A stretch of DNA of 64,000 bases from Trichosphaerium sp. ATCC 40318 (lineage: Eukaryota; Discosea; Flabellinia; Trichosidae): NCBI GenBank assembly GCA_038496445.1, contig JALMLS010000507.1:434001-498000 (forward strand), read 5' to 3'. Made by a program: the position numbers and the translations under genes. Positions 22,370 through 33,800 of the stretch are shown here, piece after piece. The notes under the pieces are model-generated. The model was not told where the DNA came from and ran no database searches. It saw only the letters and a program-made list of their open reading frames with translations. Positions within the stretch are counted from its first letter, which is position 1. Every line of letters begins with the position of its first letter.

Positions 22370-25300
22370 TTAGGTAGGTGGCTCACCTTCACTACCACCA
22401 CCTACAGCCGCTTTGTATGTTTCTGATGTAGGTAATGATACATCATAAGAGTCTGAACTTCCATTTGATGACGCGTGCAGTGAGCCATTCTCTGATAACA
22501 ACTCGTTATTTAATTTTTTTGGTATTGTTTTTTTTTCATTTTCGCAACTGGAAACCATTGCTAATATTGAGCTTTCTGAAAACTTGGGCCGCTTTGATGG
22601 TGTTTGATCCCAGCATTTAGTAATCAATTCACTCCAACAATCATCAATATCCTATGAATAGGTGTTAATCAACAACATCGAAAAAAAATTTTTTCAACAA
22701 TCTCATCAAGCTGTCACTAGTGCCTCTCTACCACACCAAACCATAATCTAAAATACTGCATCACGTATAATAATATACGTATTGAAGTACTTTGTTAGAT
22801 TTGAATGATCGGTGAGTATTAACATAAGCGTGAGCGTTGTGGCTTCAAACAAATAATTTAAAGAAAAAAAACTGAGCACGTGCATGTGGGAATGTTAACC
22901 GTGATCCTGCTGCGACAGAATTAACCCATTGGTATATTGTATTTCCTTCTGGATATGGAGGTAACCCTGTTACTAATTCATATAATACAACACCATAAGA
23001 AAACCTAATAAAGCGACTACATCAGCACAAACAGCAAACAGCAAAGAAAAGAACAAAAATCAATGGTTAAATCATACACATCAGCTTCTGTTGTGCATTT
23101 TGATCCTTTTATAACTTCAGGAGACATATATGCTGCTGCTCCATGTGTATAGCTATAAGTCTCATCCTCACGGATTATTTTAGATAACCCTAAATGCAAA
23201 GTGTTATTTTTTCAAAGCTACAAAAACGAACTGTGTTCTTACCAAAGTCTGCGACTTTTGCTGTAAATTTTCCATCAAGTAGAATGTTCTTTGAATGTAA
23301 GTCCCTAGCGTGGTAGTATATTAATTGAAAAATGAGCTGAACAGTACAGAATACTACATAATACAACGTACCTGTGAATAATTCGCAAGCCATGCAAGTA
23401 GCTCATACCTACAATAAAATGTCAGAAAACATGTTTTTGGATTTAAAATAAATTGCATGGATGTAAAAGGGTTCAAATGAACTTTGGGCTTTTTTTTCCA
23501 AACAGACAAAAGTTACTAAGAAATTTCGTTTTTCTAGTCACGTGCTCGCTTATATTCTTTTTTTACTTTGTTTATACCTTGTGCTATATCCCTTGCAATA
23601 CGAAATTTTAGTGATGGTGTAACATATTGACTTCTCTTGAAGCTATTGTGTACGAGATCGTATAGACAACCATTTTTCATGTACTCGCATATGATATATT
23701 TACAATTTTTGTTATCTAGAGCAACCCCCAAAAACAATATAACTTTTGGATGTCGTAGTTTACTATCAAATAGTTAATAATAAAAAGTCAAGTACATAAG
23801 CACGTGGAAAGATAAAACATGATCAAAAGTCAAAAAGTCCAAGCAATTACATTTAATAAAATTTGCTGTAAAGGGTGGTACCTTAAAATTTCTATTTCTT
23901 GTTGAAGAATGTCCCATTTATCCTTTTTTACTGTATCTTTCCTTACTAATTTACAAGCAACCTATTAAAAAAATAAGTTCTCATCACGCGCAGTGTCAAT
24001 AAAAGCAGCAAAAAATCAACGCAGTAAGCAAAAAACATCCGACAAAGGCGTTCGATTTATGTACCTCCATGCCGTTCCATGTCGCCAATAAAACCTCGCC
24101 GAAATGTCCCCTCGCCAAGTTACCAACACAAGTCAAATCTGATGCGTTTATGATAGCATATGATACATCCTTTGGTGCTGAAGATGAAGATGACGTTGAC
24201 TCTGATAATTTTTTGTTTGGGTCTATTTCAATTGAAATAGATGATGTTGACTCTGATAACTTTTTCTTTTTGGGTGATCCAATTTTATCAAAAATAAATA
24301 GTCGTACAATACCTTTCCTGGCATTTAAAAATACATATTTAAGCACTAAATAGAAGAAACGTCAACCAAAATAAAAACGACCTAAACGATGTACAGTGTG
24401 CTTTTTTGAAATTGTTCAACAGTTAATTCGTTTCGACTTACCTTTGTTTGATGAAAGCAGAACAAAATCGTCTTCCTCGTCCTTAAACTTTATAAGAATT
24501 CCATTCTTTTCATAAACTTGTTCTATTTTATCTGATAACTCATCAACAGTGATAGCCACAGACACATTAAGTAATATCCTACCATTTTTTAGTAACAATT
24601 CAAAAAACTTTTAAGCACGCGTTGTAACAAAATAACGGTACCTAATGTCTTGATTATCTGAAGGTCCAAAAAAGCACTTTACTTTGACAGTAGTGTCACG
24701 ATCAGAAGAGTTTGTGGCGTCATCTAAAGATGATCCAGAATGCAATCCAGACGAACCTCCAGAATTATTGGCCTTCAAGAAAAAAAAGTTATTAATCAAT
24801 AACCTCGTAGAGTGAGTGTACAATAACACGCAATCTTAGTAAAGAATTTTGATAGACAAAGAAATACTCACGTCTGGAAAGTAGGAACTCGTTAATGGAG
24901 AACTACTTCTCCTGGAAAGAAAAGGAGAAGAATCTGATTGTTGAAAAAGAATACTATCACTTGAATGATTCCCAGATCCATGTGCCTTAAGCTCGCTTAA
25001 AATCATTGCGGCATGAAGCTGAACCATATGATTACTATCTTTCAATAGCTTTATAAGTAAATTCCAACCTTCTAAAGAAAATAGTAATTTAGTAACAAGC
25101 ACTGTGCTGAAAAACTGCTTTTCAAAATAACTTACGTGAATGAAGGTATTTTCGAGATTGCAGGTTTTTAGTCATAAGTGCAAGTGTCCAAGCTACTTCT
25201 TGTTGAACCTCGATATTTGTTGAACTTATAAGGCTATATTTGGGGGTAAGTCACCGTGATGTATGGAAGCTTTCAGAGTTTTTTTGGTAGTTTTTGAATA

Positions 25301-26378
25301 AATTTTCTATTTACCTAATAAGCGGTTTCATGCCTCCTTCTTCGCCGATGATAACTTGGTTTATATCTATATAATTATTTAACATCCATTACAAGCGAAA
25401 AAATACAACAGAGATGAGTGAAGAATTTTCCGATTGAGATTACCATTTTTAGCTAGTATGCACAATGCCAACCCTGTTGCGTCTTTAACAGCGTCGCTTG
25501 TTGATGTAGAAAGCAGTGAAATAAGTACAGGTACTGCTCCAGCTTTAGCAATTTTAATCTGATTAGGTTCTAAAAGCGGTTAGTGTCACACATGAGAAGC
25601 CACAACAACATGCATGTTGATTAAAAAAACAACTTTTCCTTTTTTTAGTACAAATTTCAAGAAAGCGTACCGTAATTATACGCCAGCGTATACAACACCC
25701 AAGCAGCCTTTATATAACCTGATGTTAGTACTTTTTTTTAAAATATTTATTTCGACTTTGTCACGTGATATAGCAATGGTGTATCAACGGTTTCAACGTT
25801 AAAGAAAAGAGAGAATCTTTTTTTCATTTTTTTTTCATTTCACGTGCGTACCTTCTCTTGCGCAATGGCACTGTCCATTTTTAATATTGCGACAAGAAGT
25901 GGTATACCACCTTCAGCTGCTATAAGCTCTTTGTTCTCCTCTATACAAATTACAATCAGGTCGGACGAAGTTCAAAGTACGGCGTTGAAACAAGTTTAAC
26001 TCCCATTTTGAGCGTTTAAACGTAAGTTCTATATAAAAGACCGTGCGTATACTCTATTTCTAGTACATTTTGCGCAAAGTCAAGACTTTTTGGCAAAAGA
26101 AAAAATAGAAGTAATTAAAAATAACTTAAACGATGTTTTCCGGGCGTAAATATCAATATCCGGGTGCATTAGAGTAAAAAAAATCTAAACTAACGTGCCT
26201 GTCTGTGCTAATTTTCTAATTGCATCACAAGCTGCTTCCTGTACTTCTAGATAGCGATCATCATCCTCCCCTCGCAAAAGATGCACCATATAACTGTTTT
26301 TACAGTCATACCCAAATAAAACAATTCATAAGATACGTACCGCACAGAGCGATAATTGACGTTATTAGTTTCTGCCAT
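22370..26378 (-). CDS. Armadillo-repeat + PB1 + TKL-family protein kinase
   Basis: ATG 26378 (MAETNNVNYRSVR) precedes an armadillo region (26290 down to about 24850) with helices such as EVQEAACDAIRKLAQTG and WNLLIKLLKDSNHMVQLHAA. Next comes a PB1-type domain (about 24830-24420; TTVKVKCFFG..., GRILLNVSVAITVDELSDKI, GILIKFKDEEDDFVLLSS). The kinase follows: Gly loop GNLARGHFGEV, VACKLV for the ATP lysine, LFLGVALDNKNCKYIICEYM, HRDLHSKNILLD (rebuilt across an intron), VADFG, YMSPEVI and SYGVVLYELVTGLPPYPEG. All catalytic residues are present, so it should be active. The L-G-V-A pattern and HRDLHSKN suit the tyrosine-kinase-like family. It ends in a Ser-rich tail ...GGGSEGEPPT. Confidence 0.9.
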
Positions 26379-26714
26379 AAAAACACCACCAGTACAAGTC
26401 GTAAAATACGGTTTGTATTTAGTATTTTATCGCTAGCGGCGAGCCACTTTTGGCTGTTATCATACCATCGAGCGATTTATGTTGCCCTTGAAGTGTACCT
26501 TTGCAGTTTCTGGCCTTTTGCAGTACATTAAGCAGAAGCAGCTTAACGTTTGATCTTTACAACGTCCAGTCTTCTACGAATCCAAGGCAATGCGCGAGGG
26601 AGAAAAGGTACGCGAAGAGCGGTTAAATGGTAGCTACAAAAAACCAACTTACAAAACGTACAGCGTTAAAGTCGCCTCCTCTTTGCTCGTTGAAACGGTG
26701 TTGCGTACGGCAAT
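26379..26714. promoter_or_regulatory. Divergent promoter, kinase and FHA genes
   Basis: This 336-bp head-to-head gap holds the upstream regions of the leftward kinase gene and the rightward FHA gene. I see no clear TATA box, conserved palindrome or RNA gene. Confidence 0.4.
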
Positions 26715-27728
26715 ATGAAGAAAAGCCATTCCAAGCAGAAATGTCCAATTCCATTAAATAAACCGCAATCGCTCTCTGATGACGTATCTAATCTCTCAGC
26801 AACGCAACTAGACCAAGTCAACCATTTGCGATTGCCTCTGGGCGAATCAACTGATGAACTGGATGCAACACAGATAGACTGTTTAGCTACGCCAAAACCG
26901 AGCTTATTACTACAATCTGGAACACAAATGGACTTTTTAACGCAGAGTGATGGTTTGCTTGGTGGAGCTACTCAACTAGACTTTATTACGACTCAAATAG
27001 ACAGCCTAAACGAGTCTGGTGCTGTATTGGGCGCGACACAGTTGGATGTGGCTGGCGCAACTCAAATAGACCTTAAACTATCAGCAACACAGCTTGACGT
27101 GTCTACAGACACGCCAGGGATGATGGCAACACAATTAGATGTCCAGGATTCAGATAACGTGGCAACAAAGTTAACGCAGCCAGATTCGGACTCAGAAGAA
27201 GTAACTGTTGTCAATACACTCGGTAGACTTGTTTCTTTACAACCTGACATAGATGACATCATCCTGGAGCAAGTTTCGCGTGAGCTGGTAGTAGGCAGAA
27301 GCCGTACTGCTGATATCACTCTTTCCATACCACAAATTAGTGGAAAACATTGTAACATTATTACCAAGATAGCTGATGGTAAAGCAACAGCTTTTATACA
27401 AGATGTAAGCTTTAATGGGACGTATCTGAATGGAAAGAAGATAAATGGATGTATAAAATTAAGGGGTGGAGATGAGATATCTCTTGTTTGTCCTAGAACT
27501 ACAGGTGCAAACCTTCCTTCTGTTGCTTTCCGTTACGAGCGAACATTTCGGCAAAGGTCGGGTCTTGGGCTTAGCAGGGAACTTTCAAACGAGGCAGTGA
27601 AGCCAAAGGCAGCAAAACCAAAGAAAGTGAAGCCCAAGGTAGTGAAGCGCAAAGCAAGTAACACACTTCAGGTTCCTAAAAAGAAGAAGATGAAGATGAC
27701 TAAAAAACAAAAAGAAAACAAAGACTGA
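26715..27728 (+). CDS. FHA-domain protein with TQ cluster (DNA-damage adaptor candidate)
   Basis: A single-exon frame of 337 codons starts at ATG 26715. Residues about 28-158 hold about eleven T-Q motifs, most of them in the form A-T-Q-(L/I)-D (for example SATQLD, DATQID, GATQLD, MATQLD). The FHA domain is at about 180-280: ELVVGRSRTADITLS, PQISGKHCNIITK, then SFNGTYLNGKKI with the conserved Gly-Arg, Ser-x-x-His and Asn-Gly. The C-terminus is Lys rich (KPKKVKPKVVKRKA and KKKKMKMTKKQK), probably a nuclear-localisation and DNA/RNA-binding tail. FHA domains bind phosphothreonine, and SQ/TQ clusters are ATM/ATR-type kinase targets, so an MDC1- or Chk2-like scaffold role is inferred. There is no kinase or BRCT domain. 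Confidence 0.93.
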   Translation: MKKSHSKQKCPIPLNKPQSLSDDVSNLSATQLDQVNHLRLPLGESTDELDATQIDCLATPKPSLLLQSGTQMDFLTQSDGLLGGATQLDFITTQIDSLNESGAVLGATQLDVAGATQIDLKLSATQLDVSTDTPGMMATQLDVQDSDNVATKLTQPDSDSEEVTVVNTLGRLVSLQPDIDDIILEQVSRELVVGRSRTADITLSIPQISGKHCNIITKIADGKATAFIQDVSFNGTYLNGKKINGCIKLRGGDEISLVCPRTTGANLPSVAFRYERTFRQRSGLGLSRELSNEAVKPKAAKPKKVKPKVVKRKASNTLQVPKKKKMKMTKKQKENKD

Positions 27729-28078
27729 CACTCCTTCTTAAAGTTCTGGTTCTTTGTTCTTCTGATGACCCTGACAACCTACCCTTACATCCTCAATCTA
27801 CGATTTTACGATCACGTGATCACTACACGCTAAGGCGATGGTAGCGCAAAATGCCAAATGTAATGTACTAATAGATTTTTTTCTTTCGCAAGTATTGACA
27901 TTGCTATGGTCGCTCTTCATTGATGGCGAACATTATAAGATGTTGCTATGGCCTAAAGGGACAATGAATTTTTGACACGCACATTAGGGCTTGTTTTGGT
28001 GAATGTACATTGAAAGAGTTTGCTTGACGATTTTTCAATACTTAAAGTTCTCTGTCTTTATTTAAAAGGAAGCCAGCC
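27729..28078. other. Intergenic, CACGTG-containing
   Basis: A perfect 12-bp palindrome GATCACGTGATC lies at about 27809-27820, between the FHA gene and the next small gene. A possible promoter of the latter follows. No RNA gene was recognised. Confidence 0.35.
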
Positions 28079-28499
28079 ATGGAAGAGGAAACACCTGTGA
28101 ATCCAGTATACGCCGCAGTACCTTATGGAGTAACAACAGAGAACGTCTTAGATGCGTTTGGAGCTTTAAAGACAGTAATATTAGACGAGTTTGGATTAGA
28201 AGATCAAATCGTTACTATTAAACCAAGGACTGCTGAAGATGCTAAAAATCTTCTATCAATGGGCACTGCAAAGTTTTTTGATACAGAAATTACGTTTTGC
28301 GACAACCTAGAGGCAGCAAAAGCGAAAAAAGGTAAAGCAACAAACAAAAAAAAAACCGTAAATCAAAAACAAAATATGAAAAAAATAGTTTTGAAGTTGT
28401 TTGTCGTTTTGTTGGTTTGTATTTTTTTAAAATGGTAAAAAATACACTCTATCACAAACTCCTGTGTTCCCTTTTGGCCACAGCGGAGGTTAAATCATA
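28079..28499 (+). CDS. Small acidic/basic protein of unknown function
   Basis: ATG 28079 (MEEETPVNPVYAAVPYGV) begins an 85-residue globular-looking part with alternating hydrophobics, including NVLDAFGALKTVILDEFGL and SMGTAKFFDTEITFCDNLE. Two models are possible. If a GTAAAG donor at about 28331 is used with the acceptor CCACAG at about 28483, the protein ends EAAKAKKAEVKS at 28499. If unspliced, the frame runs to 28438 and adds a Lys-rich run and a C-terminal hydrophobic helix (NMKKIVLKLFVVLLVCIFLK), which would make it tail anchored. I prefer the spliced model because the intron has a pyrimidine-rich 3' end. I do not recognise the family. Confidence 0.55.
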
Positions 28500-29219
28500 A
28501 AATAAACACCGTTGTTTTTTAAAAAGCAGAATTGATTAAAAAATACAAACCATAATATTAGGTGCAATGAAAGGTCCGCAGTTCAAGACGGCGCATCAGA
28601 AGAGGTATGGCGAATACATATCTTTTATTGTGTACACTACACGCTGTTCTAATATAATACCGTTAGTAACAAGAGCGCCTCTTCAATGGGTAACCATCGC
28701 ACGACAACGAAGTAATATATTCAAAATCATCACTTGTTTTTTATTAAAAAAGGAATAACACCGCAAACCGTCACGTGATTTCGAAACGGTATCATTAATC
28801 AATATTTCTATTGTTTTTTTTGAGAGAAGTTCAATTTCTGAGAGCCAGGTCACGTGCTTTTTGTAATATTAATGATAATGCTGTAGCATTACTTTTAAGG
28901 CATTAGTGTGATGTAAGCGATCACGATAATATCTTGTTGTTATTGTTGTTTTAAGGTTAACAATTTTGAAACCTACAGCGTTAACCTCGCAAATCACATG
29001 TCGGGCTAACTGCCACCTAAACTCCGTTTTAGCAAGTCCTCAACTTAGATATTATCATAGGCGTATTTAAAGACTGATTACAAAAAGAAGTGCAGTAGTG
29101 TAAAATAGTTCACAGACCTCGTCGTACAAGAACTTCACAAAAATTCTTCTCAAGTCTTCAAAAAATAAACTATCTGGCGAACGTGAGAACGTGTAAAACC
29201 AAACATTCTATGGACCTAT
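28500..29219. other. 720-bp gene-poor stretch
   Basis: Two CACGTG sites occur (about 28771 and 28851), and one GTTAAC-rich patch. The 28567-28758 open frame encodes nothing recognisable. I looked for tRNA or snRNA and saw none. Confidence 0.3.
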
Positions 29220-30361
29220 ATGGTCGTCTTAAACGTACGTATACTTTAATACAAGTCTAAAAAACGAAACGGCATTCAGAAGAACAAACAAAAAAAAACT
29301 GCAAACTACTATTCAAGGAGAAGCTTATTTATATTTTAAAAGGTCTACATAAACGCGTATGGGCATCACCTCGTAGTAGAAAGGGTGAATCATTCAACGT
29401 TGGAGGAAAGTCGCGTTCTGAAATATCATATCTGACACCTAATGGCACACAAAGAGCATTGGCGTACGATAAATTTCCTTATTATGGCTTTTAACTAAAA
29501 AAAAAAAAGTTCATTAATTGTTTGTTTTGTTCAGGGCAGAGACTGAGACTCAAGTTTCTGAGACGAGATCATTAGAAGAATATGATATTAATGGTTCTCC
29601 TAAGAGCTGGTCGAGGAAAAGCGCATTTCTGGCTGAAGTTGGTAAGAAAAACAAAGCTTTTTTTTGTGTTTTCCGATTTTGCTTTTTTCTTGCTCGAATT
29701 TCGTCGACCGCTGTAGTACGCCTTATATTGATAGTACTTTCTAAGAGAGATACAAGAGAATATCCACTTTAGAAGATCGTAAAGCTTGTTCAATTTTTAT
29801 ATACAATAACTTTTTAAACGATGATACAGCAGCCCATCCTTTGTATATTTCTGTCAGGATGCATCACGTGCGTTGAAAAAAAAAATTAATAGCCAAAATT
29901 GTTCTTGGTCTTTTTTGCTTTTTTTTTCATCAAAACGTTATGGTAATTACTTTAAACTTGAGTCATTGACTATATGATTATTTGTTCTATCGTAATCTAT
30001 CATCACATTCGTATTTTCTTTATTTCTACCTGCCTCTGATGACCATTTTTATGAATTTTTATTTTTTTTTTTGAATAGCTTGAAACTATGCTGACATTGT
30101 TTTTATAGCGTATTATTACAAAGCTAGACAACCCAGACTTTAATTTATTTGATGGTACGCTCAAGAAAAGACAAAAAAGAAAAAAAATAATAATTCAACA
30201 GATTTTTTAACACTAAGGTTTTAGAGGCTTGTGCTGAGATAACTACAATACGTGATCGTAGATACTTGTGCACGCGTAGAGATTCAAGTGTAAATGTTAA
30301 AAAAAAGAGCAAATTCTTCCGGAGCAAGTCAAAGAAAGATATGAAGTTCGAGTATATGTAA
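29220..30361 (+). CDS. Unassigned multi-exon basic protein
   Basis: Tentative start ATG 29220 (MVVLN), joined to an exon KLIYILKGLHKRVWASPRSR, then KGESFNVGGKSRSEISYLTP. Later exons give ETETQVSETRSLEEYDINGS, PKSWSRKSAFLAEV, a short exon DRKACSIFIYNNFLNDDTAA, RIITKLDNPDFNLFD and VLEACAEITTIRDRRYL. The tail is Lys/Arg rich (KKKSKFFRSKSKKDMKFEYM). The stop is TAA at 30361. The frame continuity across these exons, rather than family similarity, supports it as a real gene. The start is the least certain part; another ATG at 29210 lies in another frame. I assign no function. Confidence 0.5.
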
Positions 30362-30857
30362 ATAACCTCTCAACACTCTGAACTTTAAAAGAATTTTTTT
30401 TGATATGTCTCGGGAACGAGAGCTCAAAACAAAAACAAAAAAATAAAATGTACATAAGTGAAAAAGCAGCGAATGGGTGAGTTCAAACGAACGATAGGGT
30501 CTCACAATTTATGGATAATTCTGCCAATTGTTATGACGCGAGTTCCATTGAATGTTACACTATACAACGGCTCACAATACGCGCCATAATAATCACGTTA
30601 TATGTATAAACGTGCGCTATATAAGTATGAACCAACGAACTCCGTTGTTTTTTGAGAAATAGTGGATCGCGTTCCTGTGGCAAGTTTAGGAAGTTCTTTC
30701 AGCAAGATTAGGTGAAAACGCTTAAACGACATCTGTGATTATAAACACTATGCTTTTCTATTACTAGACCACGCGACAACATCATAAAGTACAATTCGTT
30801 CGAAAAATAAGAGGGTGATTCGAAGGCGTTCAGAAATTCAAGATTTTTTCATAATTT
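30362..30857. other. Convergent intergenic region with a TATA-like site
   Basis: About 500 bp separate two convergent genes. A clear CTATATAAG box at about 30617 has no protein gene downstream of it; only an 11-codon frame follows. It could mark an untranslated transcript, or be chance in AT-rich DNA. Confidence 0.3.
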
Positions 30858-33800
30858 TCAAGAACTATTGATAACTCCTGAATACACAAGGAAATCTATC
30901 CACTTATCCACAAAATCAGATCCAAGTTCAACCTGTCTTTTTCCTTGCAGTTTATCAAGTAGCTCACGTGTTTTCGGACTAATCTTTCTTCCTGGTCTTG
31001 AAGGAAACTTAGAACCAGAAAAATATGTGTTCTTCATTGTGAACAATGGGTTGCTCTCAGGAACTTCGTATACCTTGAACAAAAAAAAAATAAGTAAGAT
31101 GACGTCTATGAATACTAACTCCAAACAGACAGCTTTTATTATGAAGCTAGCGTACCTCTTTCTTCCATTCTTTGTAAGGTTCTAATTTTAGCTTGTATCC
31201 TTTTCTCGATATGTAATCAAATAGGTAAGAGCATCCCAAACAGTGAGTGTTATCGAAATTATGCGTTGGTGGCGCGTTAGGCATTTCTTTGCTGTGTTCA
31301 TGATAAGCAATAAGGGAAATTATATCTTTAGCCATTATATCAACTGGAGTAATGGCAAGCTTAATATCACCTTCCGGAGCACTCCCTGAAGCAAAAGCGT
31401 CGTTAAAGTTACAAAAATAGAACCATGTTTATTGTACCCATATTTATGCATCCAGACAAGAACCTGTTATCAAAATCGTTGAGATTAGCGTGTCCTGTAA
31501 CCGTTGCAGATCCAATGAACCCTATAATACAATGAGCATATTTCTTTTGATGTTGATCAAGGCGAAAATCTGTTGCACGTGATTTGCACGTGATTAAGAT
31601 AAAAAGCATTTGCACAAAAAGCTTGATATAAACTGTGCATTTAGTACTGTGTGTACCTGGCCGATATATGAAGGCAGGTATCTTTCTTTTGAAAGCAATA
31701 GCGACTTTTTTCTCGCCTGCGTATTTGCTCAAACTAAGTTATTCTTTTAGTTTTTTGCAATGTCATTAAAAAAAACTGGGTATACTTGTATCCTGATGCA
31801 TCATGTCTAGGTCTATCTTTAGGGTATGAGAATGTACTTTCTACTGGAACCGATCCAAATGGGAAAACAGACATTGTCGAGATGTAGTGGACGCTTTTTG
31901 TAACACCTTCGCATGCTAACTTTAGAATTTCTTGTGTTCCTTCTGCATTCACTTTTCTCATGGCGGAGTAAGGCTACAGATAAAGTCAGTGCACTAAGAT
32001 TTTTGTTGGTAGTACCAGAAAGCTATTTACAACAGCGCCAGCATGGATAATAACATTGACAAGTTTTGAAATCTGATCGTAATCTGAATCGGAGATTGCA
32101 AGCTTGTTTTGATTTAAATCTCCAATAATCTACCCCTTTTGTTAAAGTTTTATGTGGTGCTATAGGTGATTTTACAATCACAATCACTTACTACATGTAT
32201 TTTAAGCTTTTCTTTATCATTTAAATTCATCTTCGCCTCTGATAAGGCCTTAAAAAGACGTTGATCGCCTCAAACAAGATAAGATTGTGCAGATAGTTTT
32301 GTGAGTTTTTACCTTCCTTCTTGTCTTTTGCACGAACAATACAATACACTTCCGTTGCCCAATCTGCTTGTATTAGACCATATAATAAATGTATACCAAG
32401 GAAACCAGTAGCACCCGTGAGCAGTACTAAAGCCAATGAGGGAAAAATACTTGTATCTAGGTTGTACCTATTTTTTTTGCGAAAGGGTCAGTCTTAGTAT
32501 CATTCGTTTGAGAAGGTGTAATGCTCTTTGGAAGACTTAAATCATCTAAGAATAGATCCCACTCGTTCTTTTGACTAATAACAAAGAATTGGTGTTATTC
32601 AATGACACGTGACACTTACGCATCAACAAGAGTTCCAGAAGTTTGTCCTAAATTCGATGCAATATAACTTTGTATACCATCTACATCACGTGAGTTTTTT
32701 TTAAGTTAAGCTTATACCTAGTGTGCCAGTATCTTCGTTGTAAATCACGGAAGGAGGTAGATCTACCTTGTATTCTTCTTTGGCCCATTGCATTATTTTC
32801 AAAGCTGAAAGGGAATCTCCGCCTATCTGAGATATCGAATCGTCTAATGCAAAAAAGTAAGTAGTCCGTTGGTTGTTGGGTGATATACCAGAAGCTATTT
32901 TTGTATCAAATATGTCCTCCAGAGCTTTTTTAAGCTTTTTCTTTGTATCTTCTGGATCATACTTGAACTCAGAGCCAACATCTTTGTACATGAAATCAAT
33001 ATCTTCCTTGTATCGTTTAAAAAGAGCGTGTCTGGCAAACTGTGAATAAAGTAAGAAAAAAGTCGCGTTGTACCTGTTAGGTTTTTGGTTTGTTGTCATC
33101 AGTTTGTTATCAACCTACACTTCGTTAACTATAATTGATGGTATAAAGTATGTACAGAAAAAGGAATAGTCTCGAGTGTCAAACGTGCTGGTACTTCAAA
33201 TGATCGAAGCTTTGTATAGTTAGTTGAATTAATCGCCTTGTTAAAACTGTACCTCATGTCTTGCAGCAATAGCTATCATTTGTTTATGAACTACAGCTTT
33301 GACGCGTGCATCTTTACACATGACTTCCGCCGTTGTTGTATCATCGATAAAGGTACAATCCTGCTTAAGCTCAGGCACTGCAACAAAACAAGTTAGTATG
33401 AAAGTCATTCATGCCATACGCACAGTTAATCACTACTATTGCAACCAAAGATGAATATAAAGGGTTTCCATATATGAATATATCCATAATCGCTGGTGCT
33501 TCTAAGTAGAAGGTCTCCAACCTGCTTGGAGCGACAAATTCTCCTTGTGACAACTTGAACATATTTTTCTTTCTGTCAATAATCCGAATACCATTTACTC
33601 CAACACATTCAACCTACAAGTAGAAACAAATAGTCAGACCAAGGAACTCCAATAAATCGGAAAGTAAGGGAGACTTGCAATATCGCCAGTGTGGAACCAT
33701 CCATCTTCATCGAAATTCGCTTTTTCAGCTTCAGCATTTTTGAAGTATCCAAGAATCATTGAAGGTGTTCTTACACATCTGAAGATACAAGAATTAAATC

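Noticed and set aside
25614-25802. Rightward open frame within the kinase gene
   Set aside because: It lies in an intron of the leftward gene and encodes nothing recognisable.
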